The position numbers and the translations under genes were made by a program. 64,000 nucleotides of DNA from Plectrocnemia conspersa (lineage: Eukaryota; Arthropoda; Insecta; Trichoptera; Polycentropodidae), in the NCBI GenBank assembly GCA_009617715.1, contig VTFK01000003.1, forward strand, positions 3,162,001 through 3,226,000, written 5' to 3'. The notes below the pieces were generated by a model. The model was given only the letters and a program-made list of their open reading frames with translations. It made no database searches and was not told where the DNA came from. This document shows, piece after piece, positions 35,480 through 46,654 of the stretch; the first letter of the stretch is position 1; each line of letters begins with the position of its first letter.

Positions 35480-36180
35480 ATTGTCAGAAGTGTAGATATA
35501 GGCATTATGTATCCACTATGCTTTGCTTATCCATTTTTCGATGCAATGGCCTATCTACTTAGTTTTGAGTTCAGTTTCAATTTAAAAAGCTCAAATTGCT
35601 AAAATTCTAAAAATTAAACGTAGTTGATTGTGAAGTCGTTTAATATATGTATATTTGATTAAGGAAAATGTACTTGGTTTTTATATATTTGCCTTTATTT
35701 TAAAAAAGGCTTTAATCTCTAATTCACTTTGTCTTCGTTATGATTAGTCAATTTTACGAGCAAAAGTGATGAATAAAACACTTAATATATATTCTTGCAT
35801 ATTAAAATAGTTTATAAAACGAAACAAAACACCGGTAGAATCGTAAAATAACTTAAAAATAAATAGTATGCCAGATTTAATTTACCTAATAAAAAACAGT
35901 TTAATTATTACTAATCAAGATTATGTGTTTTTTCATCAAATTTTTGTGTCAAATGTTTTTTCAGTTAAACAATTATTCTATTATTTTACTGGTCAATATC
36001 TGTGAAACCATATTTCTCACTGCGATGTTCTTGTTTACTTATATTTGGAACATTTTAAACATAACAGGTGATATGTCACACTACAACAATGTTTTTATAA
36101 AATAATTTAACTAATTAGCTCAAGTGAAATTATATTCTGATACAAATTTTTGTTAAAGCTCTGTTACAAAACGATTATTT
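35480..36180. other. A+T-rich spacer, no gene seen
   Basis: No supported feature. Confidence 0.55.
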
Positions 36181-36187
36181 GCTGTTC

Positions 36188-36283
36188 AAACCTAAATGAA
36201 TTCACCAAATCAAACTTGACCTAATGTAAATTCTAAATCTATAGTTAGTTTTATAGCTTTCATTTGGTGATAGGTTTAGGTTT
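36188..36283 (-). mobile_element. 95-bp foldback MITE, copy 2 (inverted)
   Basis: AAACCTAAA at 36188-36196 and its complement at 36275-36283 bound 96 bp, essentially the length of the element at 5701-5795. On the minus strand the interior block ATGAAAGCTATAAAACTAAC lines up with that copy over about 47 bp. Its termini have decayed more. No target duplication identified. Confidence 0.6.
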
Positions 36284-36739
36284 AAATAGAAAATTGATAT
36301 TACGCTACTGTTTCATAGACATTTTAGAGCAGCATATTAGCGTCTAATAGTTAAATTATATTTTTTCTAGTATTATATAAATATATATCTACTGGTGAAT
36401 ATGTATCCAAATATAATTTAAATTAAATGCTCATAAAAATACGAATTCACTGTAACATATATACAAGTAGAAAATGCTAGTTAAAATAATATCATATATA
36501 TTTTTAAACAACTTTTTGATATAAATTATACTGTTATTACCAAAAATTAACTTAATAGAGAAAAAATGTTAAATATTATAATTATATATTTGTGCTATGT
36601 ATATTTTGTTGTACAAAATAGCTAAATAGTAAGCTATATAACGCACCTTGTTCATAATACCACAAATTTATTTTAAACCAAAATAATATGTATTTTTATG
36701 GGTCAACCTTTTAACAACAGTATTTTTTCACCCAACACA

Positions 36740-37220
36740 CTTTATTAAGCGAGTTACGCGCAGCGGCGATAAAGTTAAACGGCATTTTACTCATATTTAA
36801 ATAATTTTAATAATCATCGACAATTCCAGTATAATCGCCTCTGATTACTGCCCAATCAGCGCTGATTCGACTTAACAACCTTTTATAAGGGCGCCCGACT
36901 ATTGAATTTTTATATCGGTTAATTCGCACCTGAGAACTCATTTCGTCATCGAGAGGTAAAAAATATGTAACACAAGCGACGACAGCTTACACCTACAAGT
37001 ACGTAATGACGACAACTCGGGACGGGTGTATGCAAAGTAGTCGTTTAACACGTGGAGTCGAAAAAATATCACGTGGAGCGAGATGAGATGAACGATGCGA
37101 TAAGATGGCCGGCCCAGCCCTCCGCGTAATTACATACGAGAAATTACACGTGAAATCTCACCGATAAACATCTACTTTGACGGTAAATATGATGTAGGTA
37201 ATAAGGGCGGACGAACCGTG
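36740..37220 (+). promoter_or_regulatory. Promoter/enhancer-like block with paired E-boxes
   Basis: Two CACGTGGAG sites (CACGTG at 37049-37054 and 37070-37075) are spaced 21 bp apart, two helical turns, in the same orientation. Upstream are a CCAAT motif (36851) and a TATA-like TTTTATAAGG (36881-36890). TCATTTCGTCATCGAGAG|GTAAAA gives a possible donor at 36956. The motif set could be a small promoter with a short first exon on the plus strand, or an enhancer. No coding frame. Confidence 0.3.
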
Positions 37221-37229
37221 TTATGCATT

Positions 37230-37830
37230 TCTTATGATTAAATATTTGTTGTTAATATTAGCAATAAAATAAATTAAAGTTAAAATTGTAATAATTATAT
37301 ATTATTTTTAATAATACAAAAAACGTATTTCAATTATATATTGCACATAACAGCAATTTAAAAATTACATTTAAATATAAGAATGCATATTTTATTTTTG
37401 CTAGGGATTTAAAGACGAATCAGATTTCTGTCTATTTTTGATTTTTGCAATAAATATTCCTGCTATAAAAAATATTTACTCGCTTTCCGTTGGTGTTGGA
37501 ATAATTGTAAAAAAATATTTACGTAAAAGATACTGATTTTGCGTTCTTTTTACCGTTGGATACAAAATCTTTAATTTATTTACTCTTTTTTACCGGAGAA
37601 ATATTTTAGTGGTTTTTTAGTTCTTTGTTTAATTATTCTTATATTAATTAAATTGTCGTATTATCTTGATTATTTATTATATAATAGTGTCCAATTCCAA
37701 ACTATCTAAATTAGAAAAAATCGTATATTAAATATCTTTCTCGATTATTCAAATATAATGTTTTTGAGAAACTTTGAAAATAGTTTCAATTATCAACAAG
37801 GTGATTAAAAAAATGTTTTTCACAAATCTG
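37230..37830. other. A+T-rich spacer, no gene seen
   Basis: No supported feature. Confidence 0.55.
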
Positions 37831-37919
37831 GTAATCATGAACTTCGCAGGTTTCCTTGTTTATGGTTTTCGAACCCTAAAGGGTGTGACTTCGCAGTAAA
37901 TTAGATGCCTTTGGAGGTC

Positions 37920-38045
37920 GTTTTCTCAGAGTGGTGGTGGAGAAGCTGGTGGAAGGATGATGTCAGTGGAAGATCCTCAGAGGCCTTGTAGTTTCTTGTC
38001 AGTTTCTCTCTGCTGCAGTGATAGTCTGGTGGAGTTCCTCTCTGT
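37920..38045 (+). repeat. Dispersed repeat, copy 2
   Basis: Matches the first 61 bases or so of 10777-10890 in the same orientation with about six differences (shared GGTGGTGGAGAAGCTGG and GATCCTCAGAG). Afterwards both contain TGTAGTT and CTGCAG but diverge. The downstream 38050-38200 is CT-rich (TCTCGGGCCGTATCTGACC; CCTCTCGGGTGGTGTCTG) with loose internal repeats of CCCTCTCGGG. Source element unknown. Confidence 0.6.
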
Positions 38046-38399
38046 CAATGGCTATCCATGACCCTGTGGCTCTCGTCTCGGGCCGTATCTGACCGTGTCT
38101 CCTCTCGAGCCATGCCTACGTATCTGTTGTGTCCCCTCTCGGGTGGTGTCTGTGTCTCTGTTCTCTCCTCATTGGAGACCAGTCTTAAGTATTATGGGCT
38201 ACAAAACTAATTGACGAATCATAACCATGCAGCGACGATCTAGCCAACTGTTGCACTCGTTTCTTCGAACAACGAAATATATATACGCCTCTAGAAAGTG
38301 ACTCGATAGACATCTTTCCAATGTCGAATTGTGTAACGGGATTATTATGGCCTAACGGGGCTTTTCATCTTCCGGTGATATATTGTTTCCCATGACCGT

Positions 38400-39470
38400 T
38401 TCGCAACAAAGAAATATTTTTTTAATGCATTGGATAATAATTGCGTGTTATTTATGTGAAACTCTTTTTTTCTAAGCGTAATGAGTCTCATCATTTACAT
38501 TCTGTTGTCTATTTCATCCTTGATTACAATAATTACAGCGTGAGTTTCAGAATCTGTACCCCCACATTTCAATGAGCCATAATAGCCAAACAATTAAAAA
38601 TTAAACAATACAAGATTTATAAAACAGGTGCAAACCTAAATTCTTGAGAGCAACTCAACTAAAACTGATGCTTAGAAATCTCTTCTAGCAAAATTTAAAT
38701 TTCGGCCATTTGTTTGAAACTAGCTTGCCACCAGGGCCATTGTACTGCGTTATTTTTTTTTACTGTGTGACACACGTCGGCCGTCATATTATAATCAATA
38801 ATTCTAATTTTCTAGAATCATATCTTGAAGAATTGTAAAATATTAGGGTTCGTATAAATTCGAACACTTGTCCTTTAGGTTAGATGATGGCATTGTTTTT
38901 ATGTGGCTTTAATTTTAAATTTGCCTTGTCTTCATCATAACAATACATAAATCACAGCAACAGTTATTCGATTTACAGTAAAAGACGATTTGATAGGCAG
39001 ATTCTTGAACAATATGCACTTTCTTCCTGGTAACTTTTATGTTGCAATGGCGATATATATATACATATTTTAAAGTATAAACAACATCTTTAACATATTC
39101 AGTTTTTCAAATACTACTCCGCTGATTTATCATCAAGGAATTAGATCGCTTTTGTTAAGGGCTACACATTGAATATGCGTGATTTTGCATGAATCGGTAA
39201 TTTGATGGCAAACTAGTTTAAGAGTATGAAAATAAGATAGCCTGATAGTAATTAGGGAAACACAATCAGCATATGATATATACTTTTTTGATTAAGGCTA
39301 TGAATTAATAAACTTGTAATATTGGAAGCTTAAAATTTGACATACGTTTTCCGATTTGCCATTAAATTGATTTTGTAATATTTAAAAAAATATGTATTTA
39401 TTTATATTTAAATCAAAGTATATCAATTTTTTATTTTAGATACTAATAAATTTGATGTAACCGGAAACTT
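38400..39470. other. A+T-rich spacer, no gene seen
   Basis: No supported gene. AGAAATCTCTTCTAGCAAAA near 38671 recurs at 31357; it may be a remnant of a shared repeat. Confidence 0.5.
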
Positions 39471-39479
39471 AAAAATCTA

Positions 39480-40160
39480 ATACATTATGCATTCGCAGCG
39501 ATTCCGTAAATTGATTTACGGTTTCGAAACGATATTTTCACACCGTCCCGCGTGTTATAATTTAAATTCTGTTCGATCCGCCTTGGATACGATAATTTTT
39601 TCACCAAAAAATCCGCACCGTAACGGCATATTGACCCCAGATTTGAATAAGGGGACCCCGGGCATTCGCCATAACAATTTTCGATACGGATTGTTCGCAC
39701 ACAATCCGGAGAATCACGATTCATACTGTCTTTATCGGCGCGGCGATCGGACAAAACAACCAAACGAATCCCACAAAACAATAGTTAACGATACTTTAAA
39801 TGCTTCGTGGCTCACATTTTAATGTTGCCACTTTTCGGATTTTTTCCCTCAATTACCGGAATTATCACTTCGGCGCAGATAGATACGCGCATCTTGATCG
39901 AGGAGCCTTTTTTCTCATGTCATTATTGCCATTCTACTTCATTCGGAATAATTTGAATGCGGCACACCAATGTTTGGAAAGCGCATTATAACAATTTCGT
40001 GTCTTGTTTCAAAGTTTGTGATGGTTTGGTGATTTCGGACGCTTCCATTAAAACTGTAAATCGCCTGATTCGATCTTGCCTAATGCCGAGTATTATCACT
40101 GCGATTGGCTATTTGGAAATCGGTAATTGTGGCAATAAAAATTCTCTTTTTGAAGAATAA
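39480..40160. promoter_or_regulatory. Longest G+C-richer island
   Basis: Nearly 700 bases around 42% G+C. Both strands are open for about 100 codons at 39485-39822, with further 63-67 codon plus-strand frames to 40160. None shows a recognisable domain, and open frames on both strands at once indicate low stop density from composition. TTACCGGAATTATC and ACGATAATTTTTTC occur. A large conserved non-coding element is likelier than a gene. Confidence 0.35.
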
Positions 40161-41280
40161 AAATCGTTCATGGGTTTAATGTGTTGTAAAATGTAATTGT
40201 ATGTACATAGAGATCCATCGTTTATAATTTATGATACAAATAACAATAAAATAGTATATAATTGAATTTATATAAAAAAAAATTACGCAATTTAAAAAAT
40301 ATGTTTTTTTTATATAAAAAAATAAGATTATATTTTTATTAATTATTATATTGTAAAATAAATGGTATGGTATATACTGATTATTATTTATCTTATATAA
40401 TAAATCAATAATGTGAGTACAATATTAAAAATAATATTAATTCGTCGATAGTATCGTTACGCCTCTTTCGTGTGCTTACTGAACGTTTTAACGTACTTAA
40501 GCAAATTGCCGTTATTAATTCCTATATTTGCGGAATACTTGCGGTTTTCACTTAATCACGCGCTCATTGTTTATTTTTTTATACCCACTAGCATTATTAA
40601 CACAAAAGGTTTCCTTTTCAAGAAAAAAACTAATCGAGGGTTGCTGAAAAAAACTTGAATAATATTTAAAAACATAAAATAGCACGTAGGAAATGGTTCG
40701 CCTTTACGCCGTTTAAGGTGGCCGTATTGTTGTCAGCCTTTCATGTCGACCATAATAATTATACGGCATACGAATGTGAATCGGAACATTTAGCTGACAT
40801 ATTTGTACATGGGGGTTAATTACACGCTGACAACGCTAAATAGTCGGTAGAAAACGGCATAATATACGATATGTGGTGATCGTGAACATCAAAGGGTGAA
40901 AAAAAATAATCACCTTCCTTTAAATTGATTGGAAGACGGCGATATGCTAAAGTTGAACTTTGATTATGTAGTAAAAAATAAAAGCTTTGGTGATGATGGT
41001 GAATTGACAAAAAATATATTTAATTAAATTACTAAAATCTATTAGGGCAATTTAAATTAATTAGGAGAAATAAAGATTTAGAAGTAGACTATATAATTTT
41101 ATTTAATTATATTATATATAAATATATATATACATTATATACATTAAGTGCCATTAAAGCATTTTTAGTTCATAGACTTTATATGAATAGACCTAAATCT
41201 CATTTTAGTGCCATTATAAATGGTGTCAAATTAAACAATCAAGGGCGATGCATGGAACAAATATACCTGCATGATGAATG
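40161..41280. other. Spacer with one small island
   Basis: A+T-rich apart from 40690-40960, which is modestly G+C-richer and contains GGTGGCCGTATTG and CATAATAATTATACGG. No supported gene. Confidence 0.4.
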
Positions 41281-41287
41281 TACCCTA

Positions 41288-41291
<4 letters not shown>

Positions 41292-41326
<35 letters not shown>
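41292..41326. repeat. (TA)n microsatellite
   Basis: An uninterrupted run of about 17 TA units. A loosely palindromic TTTAATTAATTAAATTAAAT region follows at 41390-41440. Confidence 0.95.
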
Positions 41327-41331
<5 letters not shown>

Positions 41332-41439
41332 CGTCTATTTTATGATTATTAAATTATTTATCTCCAAATATCCATTTAATAATAGTTAATTTAATTAATT
41401 AAATTAAATAAAATGTTCATTAATTAATTTAATTGAAGA

Positions 41440-42290
41440 TAATTTAGTCTTTATTTATTTGTCTAAAATTAATTTATTGTTCGTTAGTGAGCTAAATAAG
41501 TTAGATTAAACGACATGCTTGTAGTATTTATTGATTATTAAATTATTTAATTTTAAATATGCATTTAATAATAATTTACAATTTAGTGTCATATTATTTT
41601 GCTTAACATATAAGATTTAATTTTACTTTATCTTTTAAGTTTGCTATAATCGAATCTTTAGGCATTAGCGTTATTTATGATACATGCAAATTTGTAAATT
41701 GTTGATAAAATTGTATCAAAAAAGATTTTCATAAAAATTAACAAAAAATATCCCCTTGCCCGGTTGAATTCTCTTACAGCTTTGGCGGAGGTGTTTTAAC
41801 CCTTTGAGTAGTAAATTCATTTATACAAATTTGTTAGTATACAATGTGAGTGAGTAAATTTTTCGAATTTTTCCATAATTATTTTTGTGGTTATTTATTT
41901 ATTATTATTTTACATTGCATTATTAGTAAATTTAAAAAAATAGGGATTCTCAACGTTCTATTGCTTTGATTTATTTTACTAATTTCTTGTATTATTATGT
42001 TTTAATAGTTTATTTTAATGCTTTTCTAATATTAAATTTCATTAATTTTTTTCTATGTATTTTTTAGTAATTTATTTTAAATATATATTAATTTATTTTA
42101 TACATTTTTCATATATTTTTTTATATCAATTCAGTGGCCCGCAAAATTGTTTATAAAATATTTTTGTTATATTAATTTATTTCGTTCTTTAATTTATTGC
42201 TATAAATTTTTATATAAATTATTTAAATTAAATCAAATTTTAAAATATATTTTGATAATGTAATGTTTTTTATTTATTATTTATACAGTT
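41440..42290. other. Very A+T-rich spacer, no gene seen
   Basis: No supported feature. Confidence 0.6.
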
Positions 42291-42304
42291 ATATATGTAA
42301 ATAT

Positions 42305-42469
42305 TAGTGGCGGGCGGTGAGATAATTTCCCTCTCGATCGCTTGCATGCTAAGTGACGAGAGTGCGCGAGAGATCAGAGTATGTTGTCAGCATGCCCTTA
42401 TGTCTCACTCATTCTCGTTACCTAACACGCGAGCGATCGAGAAGGAAAGTATTTCATTGTCCGCCACTG
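42305..42469. mobile_element. hAT-type foldback MITE with intact 8-bp target duplication
   Basis: GTAAATAT flanks both sides (42297-42304 and 42470-42477). The ends are TAGTGGCGGGCGG and the complement of CAGTGGCGGACAATG. Similarity of the two arms continues inward for some 60 bases (TTTCCCTCTCGATCGCT against TTTCCTTCTCGATCGCT), so the whole 165-bp element can fold on itself. CAGTGG ends plus an 8-bp duplication place it in hAT. It is strikingly G+C-rich beside the DNA around it. The 63-codon frame here is not a gene. Confidence 0.9.
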
Positions 42470-42539
42470 GTAAATATATAACTAGCTGGGTTTCCTAAAA
42501 ACAGTGAAAGATCGATCACCGTACATGTAAGGCGATACT

Positions 42540-42835
42540 GTTCACAGAGTTAAGCAGAAATAGTTTCGTTGATGACTTGATAGTAACGTTCAAAAAGGAG
42601 TGGTGATTTTATATACACATACCAAAATTTGCGATAAAGCTTCTAGGATGCTCGGCTTTGTTATGCGGAGCACGTGTCATTTCAATAATTTATTGCCGTT
42701 TTGCTTTCTGTATGATACACTAGTTCGTAGCGTTCTCGATATATGCCTCATTGTCTGGAATCCGAATGTAGGGAAGTATTCCTTGTTGCTGGAGAGAATT
42801 CAATTTTTTTTGCGTTGATATTTTAGCGTAGCTCC
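42540..42835 (+). mobile_element. LINE reverse transcriptase relic, second lineage
   Basis: Upstream, the plus strand reads VHRVKQK with stops. It then opens from about 42600 as HTKICDKASRMLGFVMRS, TCHFNNLLPFCFLYDTLVRS, VLDICLIVWNPNVGKYS and LLLERIQFFLR. This is the HI..KA.RMLGFV.R.T..F..P...R.LY..LVRS.LEY.S..WNP block found near the C-terminus of another insect Jockey/I-type RT lineage, distinct from the LAAIxALRPIF family here. The 72-codon frame ends at TGA 42816, and similarity fades after about 42840. Likely a fragment of a dead copy. Confidence 0.8.
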
Positions 42836-43139
42836 TACTCAATGAAACACTTTTAAAGTCATTAAAGAGTGATGTCGGCAATCCGGCAATGCTTCGCGAC
42901 TGTTGGCTGCAAGCTTTAGAGTGCCCTAGAGAGTCGAGATCGCGTCCTTCATTCTTCCTCGTTGCAGCCAGTATGTCAATCTATCTTCATGAGCTTGGCA
43001 AACAAAAGTATGTTTTCGGCGAAGAAAGTTCAGTGTTCCTAAATGCTAACCAAGTAAAAAATGCTCCATCAATACTAGTATTGCATCTTAACTTTAAGAA
43101 TATACATATATATATAGTGTATATGTATATCTAAAATAA

Positions 43140-44520
43140 GGTATAGTCTTATTTGCATATAATATATTTGGCATAATTAAAATAAATATGCTACTCATGA
43201 GAATGCATTATTCTCAAAAAGTTCAATTATACCCACGAACAATGCAGCGAATCTTTTTCGTTTCAATTAAACTGCCACACCATTGTTCGCAAATCTCCTC
43301 CATGATTCTGCCCACAATTCTCCACACCCACACACATACCAATTTCAGCTGAAAAAATCTCTTTAAAACACCCCAATGGCGTGATCGCCAAACATAAAAT
43401 CACAATGAGAACTTAATATACAACCATTAACACAAAGTTCAACGTCAAATCGTTCGATGAGTGAATGAACGTTTGTGAATTTTTTTTACCGACCAACTGG
43501 AACTGCGGAAATTGCCAACAATTAAGACTAATCTGTGCTTTTTTACCCCCAGAGGCTCGTGAGCTTTGGAAAATTTCAGAAATTACCCTGATGGTTATCG
43601 ACGGTAGAACCGTATATACCTATATAATTTAGCAACGCATGAAACTTTATAATTGTCGTTAACATGTTTAAAAACGCTTATTAAACCGTTTAAGTACCTA
43701 TACCATATTGATCGTATTAATAAACATTCCCATTTGTTGTGCTTTTGATCTAGATACAAATTTGACACTTACAAAAAGTTGTATGTGTCGGAACGTGTGT
43801 AATTATTTTTGTGTCCGATCTGTTATAAGCACATGCCATATTAATAAACAGACATTTTTCCATTTGCCGATATATAATTGTATAGTAATTTGCGCAACAA
43901 TAAACGGTGTTTTGCGATATTAAATAGGTGTATTGTTATTTTGAAAAGGGAAACGAGGGTTTTTTAACGAGAGAAGAAACGACAGAAGGCTCTCACTAAC
44001 TGACTGCATTCGTATACAGATTTTCGTGTTAGCTTTGTAACGATCGTGTCGTTTATTACTCGGATATGACAGGGGCTTGTTAATTAATGTGTTTATGCCG
44101 TGGATTCAATGTTGTCAACAGTGGTGTGGTGGGTTCGTTAGTTTATTTTTTTTCATCAAAGAAAATATTTGTGTACTGAATAAAAAGAAGATTTAAGAAA
44201 TTTTATGTTAGACTGACATTAATGTCACTTCGTTTAATTAAAAATGTTATTAATAGGATAGTGTAATAAATTATATGCTCGTAGATGCTGATGTTAGAGC
44301 AGCGGTTATAAAAGCCAATATTAAAATCGAGCACTTAAAGCAAATAAATTTACTTTAAATCTTAGTTAACTGTCAATTTCTTATAGAAAAAGATTTTATA
44401 GACATGTCATTAAAATAAATAAATATAAAAATATAAATTTGCCAAAATAAAAGTACTTTAATTTTTAATATTTATATACTAGTATGCATTTTTTTATGAT
44501 TAGTATAAAAGGCTGTATAT
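43140..44520. other. Spacer with two G+C-richer blocks
   Basis: Blocks at 43250-43620 and 43960-44130 are of more balanced composition (CACCATTGTTCGC is a Sox-type core near 43270). No frame, RNA or element supported in either; the rest is A+T-rich. Confidence 0.35.
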
Positions 44521-44534
44521 ATATTATTTTATAA

Positions 44535-44665
44535 TTTTATTTACTCCGGGCAGGCGTATTTTAAAATGGGTTTAATTTAATGATTATAGATTAAAAAAAT
44601 ATGGTTAGCGCATTCTTTATATTAAATATCGCTCTCAGAGCCACAATGGCGGCAAGCACTTTAGA
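44535..44665 (-). mobile_element. LINE fragment, copy 4 (inverted)
   Basis: The minus strand from 44665 reads SKVLAAIVALRAIFNIKNAL, then TIFF, a stop, SIIIKL and, after another stop, NTPARSK. This is the same RT C-terminal block as copies at 118, 13247 and 32445. It has two in-frame stops and no 3' UTR. It extends a few residues further upstream (SKV) than the others. Confidence 0.75.
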
Positions 44666-44669
44666 ACGA

Positions 44670-45840
44670 AGTTGCAAAATATGTTTGAACATATTTGAAT
44701 TAAACCAGTTTTAAAGTATAGAGTGCGATATAAATGTTATAGGTATATCAAAACTTTGAATTATGCTTAGATTTTATTGTTTAAGTTTCCTGTGTCTAAT
44801 GTGGAATAATGAGGTTTTTGTAGATGACACGCAATCTGCTAGGGTGAGGTCACCAAGAAAGGGCCACAAAGGATCGCTGCGGTCAATCAATCTTTAAAAG
44901 CGTCTAATTTAATTTCAACGCACACGAAAAAAATGCGTCCCTTGACGTCACGTCACAATTAGCGACATGCCACACTGTATATATGTATATAATTTTAGGT
45001 TAACGACGTGAAACAAATGATTTGTTGGCGACCAAACAAAACGGGGGTTATTTGGAAGGGTAATTTCAGGTGTTGTGTTGAAAAATGACTGGGAAGGCGT
45101 TAATAATTGTCTGGTACGTTGATTGTAGTCGAGGTTGAACTAAACGTTTTTTTAATGCTAGAAAGTTGATTTAAATATACATGTGTGTACTTATGTAAAT
45201 TTTATAGACAAATATGAGTAGATATGCTATATAAAACATTAAAACCACTTCAGTGTAGAAAAATCGTACCAATACATATTTTTCAAATATTTGAGAGATT
45301 ATGTGCATTGATTTTCTGAAGAAGTGATCGGTGATTAGATGTGTTTCTGTATTTATACGTAAGATATTTTGTTTTCCATCCCTTTCGGTGGAATGGCCAA
45401 TTATAAAAAAGGATGGCGAGTTTTGAAACATATTGCCGTTGGCTAGATTACGAACGGCTCTTTGGATATGACAATCCTTAATGCACGTGTTATCTTTTTT
45501 CAAGGCATTTACGATGTATGCTTTTAATTTTTTTGATTATTTTTGATGCTTTTAAATCGTAGTATAATTTATTGAATAAAAAATAATAGGTACGAGTTAA
45601 ACCTTTCTATGCTACAAATCAATATAAAAATTAGCCACCGTTGCGACATATTTTCTGCAAATATATTTTATTACACAACAAAATTATGACTCACCAAATA
45701 AATACAGTATTTATGTACTAAGATGTCAATACTTTAGTTGAAGATCAGAGTTGGCTAAATTCATAATCAAAACATATCAGTATCAATAACAACACCTTCA
45801 TAGTTCAAAATATCACATTACCTTTTTAATTTACATAGAA
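44670..45840. other. A+T-rich spacer, no gene seen
   Basis: A small balanced block at 44800-45010 (GTGAGGTCACC, CTTGACGTCACGTCAC with CRE-like TGACGTCA). The 110-codon minus frame at 45171-45503 has no recognisable motif and looks like chance. Confidence 0.4.
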
Positions 45841-45849
45841 TTTAATCCG

Positions 45850-46270
45850 ATATTAAGTCGGTGGTGGTGGGGAGGTTTAGAGCCGTTGCCCCAGCCGTAA
45901 CGGGCTCCTATTGTTTCTTTCAACACAAAAGTTTCCTTTGTGAGTCGCACCAACAAAGAGGTTATGAGGGAAAAAATAATGGCGCCGCGCAACTATATCT
46001 ATCGGCTACTTATAATCACAGCTAATTATGTTTCGGCGGAGTCCGGTTATAAAACTGAAGTCATATAGGGGTCGAAAGCGACCGCCGCTTTTGGAGGGTT
46101 GAAGGCCCCCGAAGCTTTTAGGTATAATATGTGTGGATATCGATTAGTTCAAAACTTATTATGGACAAAAGCTTTTGTTCTGATTACACACGCCGACGCG
46201 AATTAAGGACTCGTCTAGAGCCAAGAACGCGAGCGCTCGCGTTAAATTACCATTTTTAATTAAGCTTAAT
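45850..46270. promoter_or_regulatory. G+C-rich island with 18-bp palindrome
   Basis: About 420 bases near 48% G+C. It contains AACGCGAGCGCTCGCGTT at 46226-46243, a perfect 18-bp palindrome, also GGTGGTGGTGGGGAGG and GCGACCGCCGCTTTTGG. It ends in TTAATTAAGCTTAATTAG. No frame of note. One of the most G+C-rich blocks in the window. Confidence 0.35.
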
Positions 46271-46654
46271 TAGTTTTGGGTTCAGAGTTGAAGAAATTAA
46301 CTTTATGTGTGTAGCATACCACTTCTTTATACTTCTATGAAGCTAAACATATATATAATATTTTTATTTAATAACATTATTTTTTAATTTAAAGGACTTG
46401 ACACATATTTTTTTGTATCCGTAATGTCGCATGGATCAATGATAAAATAGAGCTTTAGTCGGCTGGATCTTTTGCAATGAAACCAATAAAGCTATTTTAA
46501 TCAAATTACTAAAAATTAATGGGATTCTAGTAAAAACACATTATTGCCCTTTAATGACCAGCTGATTATTCAAAAGATCTGGTTAAAATTAAATATTTAT
46601 CCTAATGATTTTTAATTTTTATCGTATTTAGAAAAACGAAAACGAATTACAATT

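Noticed and set aside
35220..35562. Proline-rich 91- and 68-codon frames
   Set aside because: They lie across a hAT MITE whose C-rich subterminal repeat produces the prolines.
39485..39822. Overlapping frames of 98 and 111 codons as a gene
   Set aside because: Both strands are open over the same bases, no domain or splice signals fit, and the G+C shift alone lowers stop frequency.
45171..45503. 110-codon minus-strand frame
   Set aside because: No recognisable motif, composition matches chance frames in A+T-rich DNA, ends in a simple CATGTGTGTAC-type stretch.
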